From: Thereva unica
Lineage: Eukaryota; Arthropoda; Insecta; Diptera; Therevidae
Reading direction: 5' to 3'
DNA length: 64,000 nt
Assembly (NCBI GenBank): GCA_949987705.1
Contig: OX465286.1
Location: forward strand, 7,479,445-7,543,444
Shown: positions 20,690 to 30,899 of the stretch, piece after piece
Position numbering within the stretch: the first letter of the stretch is position 1
Layout: each line of letters begins with the position of its first letter
Notes under the pieces: generated by a model
Told to the model about the DNA's origin: nothing
Databases searched by the model: none
The model's input: only the letters and a program-made list of their open reading frames with translations
Made by a program: the position numbers and the translations under genes

Positions 20690-21498
20690 CAGGGTTTCGA
20701 ACCCGAACCGAACCCGAACCCTGAACCCGCTCCGGTTCAAGATTTTTTTTAAATTTTTTGAACCCGAACCCGAACCCAATCAAAAATTCGGTTCAGGTTC
20801 AATTTTTAACGGCAATTATTATCTAAGTGTGCGGCGCTTAAAAATTTAAATTTCAGATTTCGCAGAATTTTCTTTTTCTTTCAAACAAGATTATTAGAGG
20901 TGAAACCAAAAAAGATGACGCCGAGAAAAGACTCGATATTCATGCACCGCAGTAGAATCCCCGCATGCCATTCCCGTCCCTTAGCTTAGTCGCAACAAAT
21001 TTCGAAGGGGAAATTTCTACATAACCACGTTTCTTATCCATATGTGGGCAATTTCTTTTTGTTTGCAGTTTTCATTTCCCCAGATGCGCGCTCCGGCGTC
21101 ATCTTTTTTGGTTTACCTCTATTCGTTGTTGTATTATGTTTTTGGTTGTTATTGATTTTTGGATTTGTAGTAAGTTCAGCTGCTCAGGTCATATTAGCTG
21201 TTCCGGCAACTCAAGTGAGTGTTGAGAGGGCTTTTTCTGCCCTGAAGTTTATTTTATCTCCACAAAGAGTGCATCTCTCTGAACAATCACTGAGAAATAT
21301 TTTATTTGTGCGTTTAAATGAAAATTTCTTTTTAAATAAATAAAAATAAAGTGTTAAAATAAATAGTATTTGAAAGTGTTTTTTTTGTTTTTGCTGGGAA
21401 AAAGCTTGAACCCGAACCCGAACCTGAACCCACCAAATTTCAGGGTATTGAACCCGAACCCGTACCCGCACCCAAAATTTACAGGGTTCGAAACCCTG
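20690..21498 (+). mobile_element. hAT element with AACCCG subterminal repeats and a transposase tail
   Basis: Termini CAGGGTTTCGAACCCG and, reversed, the same are bounded by the 8-bp duplication TTCAAAAC (20682-20689 and 21499-21506). Many GAACCC/GGTTC repeats occupy about 110 bp at each end. The 809-bp body retains only the 3' end of a hAT transposase gene, on the plus strand. Confidence 0.92.
21044..21343 (+). pseudogene. hAT transposase C-terminal dimerisation region (remnant)
   Basis: The last 50 residues or so of this 99-residue frame read AVPATQVSVERAFSALKF followed by LSPQR and LSEQSLRNILFVRLN. This is the hAT C-terminal dimerisation motif, where P-x-S-x-x-x-ERxFS is diagnostic. The first half is hydrophobic, shows no transposase similarity and is probably non-coding DNA in frame. 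The RNase H-like catalytic core and BED finger are absent, so the protein cannot transpose anything. The stop codon is followed by the element's 3' subterminal repeats. Confidence 0.85.
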
Positions 21499-22004
21499 TT
21501 CAAAACACTTGTGAGCGCGCATATGAATCACGATAGGTGTCCATTGGCAACTGACAGTGGATTGCCAAATTGTGAATAAATCAGAGTCGGTTAGATTGTA
21601 GTGAAAAATTGATTCAGTTGTTTATTTTCAGTTGAATTGTAGTTTTGTTGTAAGTTCGTTTGTTCGTTTGTTTTTATACAAACAGAGTGACGTTGCTCTC
21701 TTGTATGAGACTCTCAATGTGCATGGAAACAACGATTTTAAGATTCCCTTCTTTTATAACGCGGACTGTAAATGCTGAAGCTTGAGAAAGACTCCAACAG
21801 CTGCCGCATTTTTCGTTAAAATCCCCTGTAATAGTATTGGGTTACGATGATGGGGAAATGAAACGTCCAGATATTGGACAGAGAAGAATTTAAGCTTATG
21901 GTCCTGCGTCTACGAGGCTTTCTATCTAAAGACAGACTAAAATGAATTACGGAGAGAAATTACTGATTCCAGCTCTCTGGGTTTGTTAAAGTTTATAATT
22001 TAGG

Positions 22005-22235
22005 TTAACCTTGAAGCACGGATATAGCCTGCGCCAAAACAATTGGAAATCTCAAAATCGATTTTTTGATGAGCAGTGAAAGTCTCAAATCCTCACCACG
22101 AAAGTAGATTCGAAAAGAAAAGTGCACCTCATCATTATGTGCGTTTAAAACCCCAAATCACCCGTTCATTTATATTTTCAATCACAATTCAATCCGTCTC
22201 ATTACGACTCTTGTCCTGGTCAGATGCTATAGTGG
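22005..22235 (-). repeat. Unnamed dispersed repeat, copy 2
   Basis: This is the reverse-complement partner of 5945-6165, within the 3-kb hAT. The subsegment at 21714-21756 matches part of it in inverted orientation, giving local terminal-repeat-like symmetry (GAGACT...GATTTT). It may represent the body of the host hAT family. Confidence 0.6.
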
Positions 22236-22592
22236 AGTGTTGTTCCCGGTAAACGAGTTTCAAAAGGGAAATTAAATGCATGTCCGCTTGAGTTTTATCC
22301 ATACACGGAATGTTAATGTATGTGGAGTTGTCATTTCCTCGCCTGCGCGTAAAATTCCCATTTATTTTGGCGCACACTATACCGAACATTCATTAGTTAC
22401 ATATAATTCATTGCGTTTACATGATGCCTTGAATTCTTGGATTGAAAATTGATTGATTAAAAATTATTTAAAATCTACATATTGAATTTTCAACATCGCA
22501 GACTTTTACCAATTCAATTCGAAAGTAGGAGGCAGCAAATTTATGGTTCGCCCCCGGGCGGCAGAAATCCACGCTACGCCACTGAATACGAT

Positions 22593-22770
22593 GGTTGAGC
22601 CATCGTACGACGCTTGGAGAAGTTGGATAATTTTTAATGACACGTGTTCGGTTTCCAAAGCTCTCCACAAGCTCTTCCAATCGTTCCAATCGAAATCGGA
22701 TTTTAAATCGACACAAAGATCGCTTTCTTCCTCGCCGACGGGACACGATCCGAATGTCATATGTGTGTTA
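22593..22770 (-). mobile_element. Non-LTR reverse transcriptase relic, 5' part
   Basis: The minus frame reads CVDLKSDFDWNDWKSLWRAL then KIIQLLQASYDGST. This corresponds to the F-D-K-A-F-D-x-I palm motif of non-LTR reverse transcriptases and the adjacent helix; the usual AFD is DFD here. It is the upstream continuation of the relic at 18699-19559, separated by the hAT insertion. Further upstream similarity fades by about 22790. Confidence 0.75.
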
Positions 22771-22914
22771 TAAGGAAGTGGAATTGTTGTGATAAGATAT
22801 AACCTTCGGCTTTGGCGGTCACATGATCTATTCCGATCTATTCCCGGTGCTTCACACTCTCTGGTGTCCAGCGCTGGTGCATCGGCTGCCTAGCATTATT
22901 TCGTAAATAGTTAG

Positions 22915-23022
22915 TTCGTATATCTACGCGATACTGTCAATAAACCGGATCTCGTTCGATTTCGGAAGTAAGCAGCATTGAACGTGATTAGTACATAGTG
23001 CGGGGACCGCTCGAGAAAACGA
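22915..23022 (+). pseudogene. 5S rRNA pseudogene or 5S-derived SINE head
   Basis: From about 22945 the sequence follows the 3' two thirds of animal 5S rRNA: CCGGATCTCGTTCGAT, GGAAGTAAGCAGCATTG, GTGATTAGTACATAG and GGGGACCGCTCGAGAAAAC. These cover the internal A box, intermediate element and C box region. The C box is altered (TGCGG where ATGGG is usual) and the 5' third is poorly matched. It is one isolated copy, so it is a pseudogene or the head of a 5S-type (SINE3-like) element. No poly(A) or clear 3' end was seen. Confidence 0.72.
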
Positions 23023-25125
23023 CACTCGCGAAATAAAATTTCTTCAACACCATCCAATTTATTTGTTACTTATTATAGCCACACAAAAATTGACGGATAT
23101 TTTAGCTTCTATTTTCCACTCGAGAATCCTAGTCTGAATAGATATAGAAGTACATGCATTACTGTATCTTCGTTGCACCAGGTTATAGCAGGTTCATTTT
23201 TGTTCATTTTTAATGTTATAGTAATGTCAATTTCTAAAATCATACCGTAAATTTTTGCATTTTCTACAAAATCTTCCATTATTCGTGCAAATATTGCGAC
23301 ACGTAACAGACAGTTCCTTCTTTACACACTACACTAGTAAAGGGAAATGGGGGCATCCATGCAGAAATGGACTTTCACAAGATTGACATAAAAAGAAGTC
23401 CTTTTTGCTTAAGTATGTATGTATTTGTAGCCTGGCTCACAAAATTGTTGAAAGAGGATTCCTGGTCTTCACCCAGGCATTATTCCAAAAGCAATATTTA
23501 TATATGTATGTTCATTATTTGAATTTGGACACACTGAAATTATTTGGCCAGTACAAGGAGCTAGCACACTCGAACAGCCTAAATGTACTCATGTCTGTAG
23601 GTCCTTATTTTCTTGGCCCAAATCAAATATTCAAACGGTGTCTTAATTGTTAAACGACTCCCTCTGGAGAAAGGTGTCAGTCTCGTAAATCTGTTTATAG
23701 GTTGTTTATTCCGACATAGGGATATCATGTATGAGAAGTATACCTACTATGTTAGAACTTTCAAAAAAGCTATCGAAAAATGGTGCATGTCGCAAATGGC
23801 TCAACAAGAGTACCAGCAAGTGGCCACCAGATGGGAAGAATGTCAGTATTTGGTTTTAATCCTTGATTATCAAAAACGGAGCTTACTGGTGCTCCTTATT
23901 GTCAGCATCCTCTCGGTATGTTTGCTGCTCTGCAACCAGTTGCTGTTCTCCTAGACATGCGCTTCTCACCTTAGATAGAGAAATATAAGGTATCTGTTGC
24001 TGGGGCCTTAAAACGCATGTCCTAGATCCCCGGCCACCTCTATTAATAGAAATTTTCAACTATGTGCTGGACCAATCATGAGGTCGCATTCCATTGATTT
24101 GCTAAATGGCCCAGAACATTCGATACGTCCTTTTATGGTATTGATTTTATCACCTGCTTTTGTCCATCGCCGATTTCACATAAAATCAAGCCCAAATAAA
24201 TTTGAAATCAAAATCAAACATTAAGCATTTTGCTGGAAAGGGTGAAATTTAACAGTTTCAAATAAAAAAAGGACATAATAAGAAATATTCGGGGATCCTT
24301 TTATCCTAGTATTCATTCCATCCGGGTCCGATCATGCGCCTTTCATCCTGGTCATGTTGTTTTTGTTTTTTTTTTGTTCTATTTTAAATCAATCACATCA
24401 TTGGTTTCTATCTACGCATCGGTAAACTGCAATCCATTTTCGATGCATATGTAGATAGGTATTACACTCATAAATTGTAAGCAATGCACTACTTACTCAT
24501 CAAAAGTTAACTTCAATGAGTCCTGACTATCAGGATATATGCGAGACTTGTAAGCAAACCGTTCGACAAGGACTTGTTTTAGTACACGAAGTTTACAGAG
24601 TGCTTGTGTATATCCTTCGCAGTTGGTTAGCAGATTCAAGAGGAAAAAGCTTTTCACTTTTGCCATCTAGGTTTTAGTAGATATGATTTTTTTTTTTACT
24701 TATTATTAAATTCAAATTAATTAAATTCAAATTTTGCCTAAATATATATTTTTTTTTTTTAATTTTATTACTAATTTATTTTTATTTACAAGATTTCTTA
24801 TAACACACACACACACAAAGGAAATAAATTCTGCATGAACTTCTGAATTTCTCCTTCCAATACATTCGGCGCAAAACAAGAGCACAAAAATATAGGTTTG
24901 TATAGTATAAAATGAATTGCATTCTCACTAACAATAATCTCTTCCAGTAGAAACACAAGGATGGCCCCCGTAAACTATAGGCTAAAGGTGCAACAAACTA
25001 GTGACCAGTCTTAATTTAAGTAAAATCATGTGAAATAAACTATACAAAAACAAAAACCCCTATCCATATAAAAACTTCCAAGTTCAAACTACAAGTTTTA
25101 TTTAAATCGAATGGTGGGTCTACAC
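23023..25125. other. Non-coding spacer with unrecognised short frames
   Basis: Two adjoining plus-strand frames (23405-23653 and 23613-23954) are of less extreme base composition than their surroundings but resemble no family known to me. Possible old coding DNA cannot be excluded. AT-rich tracts and a CA run near 24800 make up much of the rest. Confidence 0.45.
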
Positions 25126-25190
25126 CAGGGGTGGCCACCCCCCGGCCCTTTGTGGGAAATTGTGCGGGACGCGAGATTCAACAAGATTTA
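25126..25190. mobile_element. Possible hAT left end
   Basis: CAGGGGTGGCCACC is a terminus typical of Charlie-like hAT elements. The 8 bp before it are GTCTACAC, but no repeat of these and no opposite terminus was found. It is either truncated or a chance match. Confidence 0.35.
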
Positions 25191-25262
25191 ACAAAATATT
25201 TTGCATACTATAGAAGGTTCCAACATGTGAAAAAGAAAAAAAGGAGCTAGATATAAGCAATT

Positions 25263-25700
25263 ACCCCGTTTATGACTAGGTTGAAAGGTTGAGTCGAGGT
25301 TGAGTTGAAATTTCGACCACGGTATACGATGTCGAGTTGAGTTCAATTTTGGTTGAAATAGAGTTGAACTGATATCAAAACATAACCTCAAATTTTTGTG
25401 TGAAATACTCATTTATAGATACGAAAATATTAAGAACGAAATAAGTTTTTGTTCGTGTGCCCTAAAAAACACCGAACACAAAACTAACGCCGAAAGCGGA
25501 CTTCACGGATCCTAAACAAATAAAACAACAAATGTCACTTCAACTCAATTTCAACTCAACCCGCGAATATGAGGCGAAATTCAACTCGATACAGGTAGGA
25601 GACCTTAGTTGGGTTGAGTGGACCCAGTTTCAACTCGACACCCGTTTATGACTGGGTTGAACCCAGGCTAAACATGGGTTGAACCTAGTCATAAACGGGA
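25263..25700. mobile_element. Terminal-inverted-repeat element with GTTGAG/CTCAAC subterminal repeats
   Basis: The left end CCCGTTTATGACTAGGTTGA recurs inverted at the right end (about 25679-25699), and a third, direct copy with one change lies at 25641-25660. Between them GTTGAG/CTCAAC motifs recur in both orientations. The ~437-bp unit is non-coding and looks like a MITE or foldback element. The target duplication is unclear, so the superfamily is not assigned. Confidence 0.75.
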
Positions 25701-25860
25701 TAAATGGTTAAAGTTCACAGCCTGCCATAAAGAATCAGCTCTCGGGGTACACTAGGGACCGGGTTAATGAATAAAAATCCAAGCAATCGCTTTTCTAGGT
25801 AACAGTTCAAAATACAGACCGCATCCGCAACAAAATAGCGGAACAAGCATATTTACAAGC

Positions 25861-26049
25861 AAGCACACTTCTTTGGTCGACATAGAGCTACTGTAGGGCT
25901 TCCATCCATCCGGGTCTCCCGGATTTGTCTTAGTTTGGAGGGCGTACGAGGGCCAAGCACACTTCCTTGGACGACATTGAGCTAGTGTCCATAGTGCCAT
26001 CCGTCCGGGTTTCCCGGGTTTGTCTTAATTTGGAGGGCGTACGAGGGCC
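25861..26049. repeat. ~95-bp tandem duplication
   Basis: Units 25861-25954 and 25955-26049 share AAGCACACTT, CGACAT(A/T)GAGCTA and GGAGGGCGTACGAGGGCC. The ends contain TCCGGGT/ACCCGGA-type palindromes, and a TCCGGGAGGGG stretch follows, with an 8-bp hairpin AAAAAGTG/CACTTTTT at about 26067-26099. Possibly the terminus of a DNA transposon, class unknown. Confidence 0.75.
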
Positions 26050-26829
26050 GTCCGGGAGGGGATTTAAAAAGTGTCCAGATAAAACCCGGGCACTTTTTGT
26101 GTCAGGGGTTCAATCAATTGAATGATACTCAATAAAAGCAAATCTTAGTTAAAAATGAACTCGTAGTCCGGATCCAAGCATACTTTGGCGTGGCAAAAAC
26201 TCTCTCTCTCTCTCTTAATTTCAAAGTTCCAGTGACAATTCAGTTATCAAAAGTACACCGATTCCAAACGAAAAGAGGACTTAATCCAGTCGTTCAAGGA
26301 AACCAAGTTTTTAGTTATCAAACACGACTCCATGTCCAACCGATTTCTTTTCAGATCTGAATAACCAAGCAGGTGGTGAAGGAGTTATTAGGGTATATGT
26401 AGTAATCAAACACTAAAATAAAAGGAGGCCTGCCAGGTACTTGGCGCCGGCACAGACCCGAGAGACCTGTGTTTTCTAGTATAAAAATGTTCAAACTTTA
26501 GTTTGGTTGTAGGTTGAAACTCTTAAGTTTATTTATTCTTAAACCTGTACTACTCTACTCTCGAAGTCGAGAATGTAGAGGGGCACTTCGATTTACTTTG
26601 TGTAACTACTTCACGTCGTCGGGCGACTTTACATCTTTGGTGGTTTTTGCGCCCGAGTCAAAGGACTCAATTTGTGTGTGGTGTGCTGGGCGATTGAGCG
26701 AGGTCGCACGAGTATTTAGTCACTATACAGAAACAAACTAATGTAAAAGAGGCTAGCAGCTTCGAATACAACAACATCAGCTTACATTTTATATGGAAAG
26801 GGGTCACCAAGTGACTTCAGCACTAAAAT
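26050..26829. other. Spacer, no recognised gene
   Basis: It contains a TC microsatellite (about 26203-26215) and a less AT-rich stretch at 26440-26740, which has TATAAAAATG and an open frame with no recognised similarity. A solo LTR is conceivable but no TG...CA ends or target duplication were found. Confidence 0.4.
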
Positions 26830-27636
26830 GTGTGTAAATGTGAGATCATGACTTTTAATAGGAAACGTGGTGTTATAATTTATGAGTATACTTTTTTCGA
26901 CACTAACTCTGTAATCGATCTAGGGGTTAGGTTAGAAAGTAAGTTGGATTTCTCCACCCACATCAATTATATCTCCTCCAAGGGCAATTCAGTCTTGGGA
27001 TTTATAAAAAGATGGTCCAAGGAATTCAACAACCCCTTCATCACTAAACACCTGTACGTATCTTTGGTTAGGCCTTTGCTTGACTACGCTTCCCAGGTAT
27101 GGTCTCCTTACTACTCCTCCCATGTTAGTAGAATCGAATCGGTCCAAAGGAAGTTTGTCCGGTTTGCACTCAGCCACCTCCCGTGGGATGACCCACTTGC
27201 TCTTCCGCCTTATGAGAACAGACTTAAATTGCTCAATTTAAGCTCTCTCCATAAGCGCCTACCTCACTATACGGACAGGCTCAAAATGCTTGATCTTTTG
27301 CCTCTATCCCTTAGACGGAACCAGCTCATATCTTGTTTTACCCTGGATGTCCTGAACAATAACCTCAAGGTGCAGTTCCTGTGTCGGACACCATCAAATT
27401 TAACGATACTCGACAAACAAGGCATTCCAAACTACCAGAAGAGTACCCGCATTGCACTGAATATGCTAGAAACGAGCCCGTTAGCAGGCGCTGGCTTTAT
27501 CTTCAATACCTACGCGGCCTTTTTCTCTCCCTCAATTAACAAAATTTACAATGAAAGAAAAACGAACTTCCCTGCTGTCCTCTTGAACACTATAGACCTA
27601 GATCTTAGTTTAATACTTAAATACTCGCAATGGTAA
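26830..27636 (+). CDS. Non-LTR retrotransposon ORF2, C-terminal 268 residues (Jockey-like)
   Basis: This is the longest open frame in the window. It matches the post-catalytic part of Jockey-type reverse transcriptases: CEIMTFNRKR near the start, IDLGVRLESKLDFSTHI at residues 29-45, LGFIKRWSKEF, LVRPLLDYASQVWSP at 79-93 and RIESVQRKFVRFAL at 101-114. The catalytic FADD/YADD box lies upstream in intact elements and is missing, so the copy is 5' truncated. The methionine is internal, not a real start. The frame is uninterrupted, indicating a fairly young insertion. Residues 125-143 and 144-163 look like an internal duplication. The stop codon sits in the loop of a 22-bp perfect hairpin. Possibly expressed only if read through from a neighbouring promoter. 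Confidence 0.85.
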   Translation: MCKCEIMTFNRKRGVIIYEYTFFDTNSVIDLGVRLESKLDFSTHINYISSKGNSVLGFIKRWSKEFNNPFITKHLYVSLVRPLLDYASQVWSPYYSSHVSRIESVQRKFVRFALSHLPWDDPLALPPYENRLKLLNLSSLHKRLPHYTDRLKMLDLLPLSLRRNQLISCFTLDVLNNNLKVQFLCRTPSNLTILDKQGIPNYQKSTRIALNMLETSPLAGAGFIFNTYAAFFSPSINKIYNERKTNFPAVLLNTIDLDLSLILKYSQW

Positions 27637-27666
27637 AAGGAACCTTGCGAGTATTTAAGTATTAAA
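27609..27666. repeat. Perfect 22-bp inverted repeat spanning the ORF2 stop codon
   Basis: Left arm 27609-27630 and right arm 27645-27666 are exact reverse complements (core TACTTAAATACTCGCAA) around a 14-nt loop that holds the TAA stop. It lies at the 3' end of the non-LTR frame. It could be a 3' RNA stem used by the element or a fold-back duplication formed at insertion. Confidence 0.95.
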
Positions 27667-28210
27667 TGTCATTACGTATTTCTTGTGTAATCAATTTTTA
27701 AGTGCCAAGATCCAAATATTCTTTGTAGGATTCTTTATGATTTTCAGTTGATACACGACTATTACGAAATTAATTACATTAAAATTGCACACAAGAAGCC
27801 GCCACCCAGCAGATCCTGCATAGAAAACTTTTGCTAAATCCCCGTCGTCCTATCAGATCCTTTTTAGACACGGCAAGCCCCGGGTGATCGCAATAAATTT
27901 GTCTCTGGATAAAAATAAACCTTACAACAGCATTAACATGAAGCCTTCACAAATTTTGTTCTTTTAAAATGCATGTAAAATTGATTGACAGAAAGTCTTC
28001 CACTTTCTCTTGTGGTTTTTCCACATTTCTTTTCGCTTTTTTCCCTTGAGATATTTAAAGAGTTTTTTTTTTTATTTTAATTAATTTCCATCGATTATGA
28101 AAGTCTTAAGTTTTATACCGAGATCCACCCACCACCAGGGAAATGTGAAAAATCTTACACGATCGGTTGCATACTCAGAGGCGTTCGCAATATTGGAGCT
28201 TCCTTTCCCA
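27667..28210. other. Spacer; possible 3' UTR of the non-LTR element
   Basis: No gene was recognised. The beginning probably includes the 3' untranslated region of the preceding element. No poly(A) terminus could be fixed. Confidence 0.45.
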
Positions 28211-30171
28211 GCTCCAATTTGATCGTGTTCCCATGTAAATTTTTCCCTTCGATATAATTCACAAGATCACTTTTTTGGAAATTGTGCACTATATAATAGG
28301 ATTGCAAACCTGTCCCTTCGGGACATTCCCGTCTCTAGTGGTAGAGAGGGAAGCTGGTGGGTCGTCCCCTGTGTGTGTGCGGGGCAGATTCCGGCCCCCC
28401 CGCACTGACACCAGCACCTTTTTGCTAGTAGGAAGTAAGGGAGGGGCAATAAGGATAGGGAGAGAATGGGAAACATAATAATCAAGAATAGGAAACAAAA
28501 ATAAATCAGCTAATAAAGAGAAGAGAAATAGGGGTAATAGAAAGGGAATAGGAAACATAAAAATAATTCAGCTAGTAAAGAGGAATATTAATAATGAGAA
28601 GGAAATCACGCCATATTAAATATAATACTATTAACATGAGAGTGAGAGAGGAAGGGTGATATCAAATAATACAATAGGGCATAGACATGTTCTATTCCCC
28701 AAAATATGAGAGAAATTGTGCTAAAACTGGACTTCGGAAAAAGCCAGTTAATTTCTCATTGATCTTGCAGATTTCAGTGAACGTGGTCACGTCGGTGCTG
28801 CGTTCTCTAAAATAATTTTTGCTTTAAAACGCATTTTATTGTTGCAATTGTACTATTATTAATATTTATTAATATTTTTCACGGTGTAAAAATTTAAAAA
28901 AAATTTTTTGTTCAATTTCCAGGTGACAGTGGCTGCCCTTAATTGCATAAAACGTGGTGATCGTGGCTGCTGCTTGGTTGACATCATTAAGCGGCGTGGG
29001 CCCTTCAGTTCAAGGTTTGTGCACGATTTTCTTCATCATTATTTTACAATAATCATTTTCCATTATTTTACCCATATTTTAAACTTCAATTAGTTTTCAT
29101 ATTCTATAATTTGTTATGTGAAAGGTATAGAAACCCTTTGTTCTACTCAGTTTTGGTGCCCCGATTTTTTTTGCATTCATTCTAGAAACTAATAGAAGGC
29201 AAGGTGGAGGTGGAATTGTCTTCATAATTTCGCAATATTATACTTCTAAAAAAAGTGCGTAATTTATAATTTAATGTTTGAGGTGGAAAGTTTTTTTTTT
29301 TCAATTTACACATAAATCTAGTGATGATAGTGGCTGCTGTCTGACATCATTAAGGGTGGATGGCAGGCAATTCAAGGGCAGTTCAAGGTTAAGGTTTTCA
29401 ATCATTATTTCACAATCCTTATTATTTTACAATAGTCAATCGCCAAATTCTCAACTCGGTCTTCCAATTAGTTATCAATTTCTTTAGTTAATTTTGTCAA
29501 GGTGTTCAGGTGTCCAGGTATAACAATCACCCGCTGGGCTGTAGCTTTGTTGTTCCAACTTTTGGTGTGCTAATTGTTTTTTTGTCCATTCTTGAAAATA
29601 ATATAGGGAAAGGTGTAATAGTTTTCATTATTTCGCATTATTAAACTTCCGAAAAATGCAATTAGCATATTGCGCAGTGCGCTAATTTAATGTGGGATGG
29701 CGGTGGAACAAAAAAAATTTTTTTTTGCTTTTCATTTCGCATGCATCTAGTGGTGGTAGCTGCTGCGGCCGAAAGTTCTAGTTTTGATACACGTGTTCCT
29801 CATTATTTTACAATATAATCAATATACGATATTTTCTGCTCGTCCTTGCAATTAGTTTTCATTGTCTTCAATTTGTTTTGTGTAAAGTGTTCAGGTATAA
29901 AGTGTGCAGGTATAAAAACCGGCTGCAATATTTATTCTTTGATTTTTTCTTTGTGTTTCCCAGTTTTGGCTTGTGCTGATTCTTTTTTTTTCTTTCATTT
30001 TTGAAAATAATAGGAGGCAATTGTTTTTTTTATTATGTTATAAATTGCACGGTGTTTTAGTGTCTGATATTGTCGGTAATGCACACTGGCACCCTGCTGC
30101 ATTTTTAGTCGTGTTAATTAAAGTGAATTTTCCAGGTAATTTGTTTATGATCTTTCCTAATATCGAGGGTT
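28211..30171 (+). repeat. ~2-kb dispersed repeat of unknown class, copy 1
   Basis: It is nearly identical along its length to 37380-39373, in the same orientation. Both start at GCTCC(CC)AATTTGATCGTG and end at AATATCGAGGGTT. A GC-rich head carries CCCTTCGGGACATTCCCG and GGGAAGCTGGTGGGTCGTC. The rest is AT-rich and contains three diverged tandem units of about 400-425 bp, starting near 28922, 29322 and 29748, each opening with a GTGGCTGCTG-like motif and holding CAATTAGTTTTCAT. No coding capacity was seen. The two copies lie 9.2 kb apart, but the DNA between them is not an LTR-retroelement interior. Confidence 0.88.
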
Positions 30172-30899
30172 CTAGTATATCGGTAATTCCATGTGTTACG
30201 TACAATTTGTTTTCTAATATTTTTTAAGCAAGCACCATATTAATGTCAGCTCATAATTTTAGCAACAAAACTATGAATAAAAATTACGATAACATTTAAA
30301 ATTATTATAAAACCGAAGAGAATAAATTTGAGAATGTGCATTACGGACGGGGGGCACTAGATGAAAGTTAGTTTTGAGATTTGTTAATTATATTTTTTCG
30401 AAGATCTTGTCTGAATGACAACCGTATAATTAATTTTTGAATACATTATTTAGATATCGGTTTATGTAAATGGGATAGTGTAATGCTTTAACTATTTAAA
30501 CGTAAAAAAAATGGATAAATTTCGCGTCCGTAACGTACCCATATACTTCGTTGGTGGATGAAAACAGTGAGCCCCTGAATATTAATGAAATACTTTCTGT
30601 GTGTGTGGTATGAGTCTCGAATATTTTTCTCCAAAGCCAAGGCCAAGATCATTTTCTTCAAAGATCAGGCACTTTTTTCAAAGCCGTGATAATAAATAGT
30701 GATTTGTCTGGATGGCTTTGTACGGTCGATCTATACAACGGCGGCCCTAGCCATTGTTCAGGGTAGAGCGAGATTGTCTTTCGGCGCCCTTTGGTCTACG
30801 CTTTCTCACCACATAAATTCCAGTTGTCCAAGATAAACCTTTTTTTGAGAACTGCCAAGTCAGCCTTAGTGTGATGAAGGTTTATCTGGACAAGCTTCA
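30172..30899. other. AT-rich spacer
   Basis: Nothing was recognised. It becomes less AT-rich from about 30700. Confidence 0.5.

Larger units (their letters stand above)
19560..22584. mobile_element. 3-kb hAT-type element inserted in a reverse transcriptase, carrying two nested hATs
   Basis: Termini CAGTAGCGTAGCGTGG and, reversed, CAGTGGCGTAGCGTGG bound a 3025-bp unit. The 8-bp duplication AATACGAT is perfect on both sides (19552-19559 and 22585-22592). Both subterminal regions contain CCCCGGGCGGC-type sequence. Removing the unit rejoins the two halves of a reverse transcriptase, with a -1 frame offset at the junction. The body contains two younger hAT insertions (19790-20434 and 20690-21498) and a repeat also found at 5945-6165. 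No transposase of its own was recognised. Confidence 0.9.
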
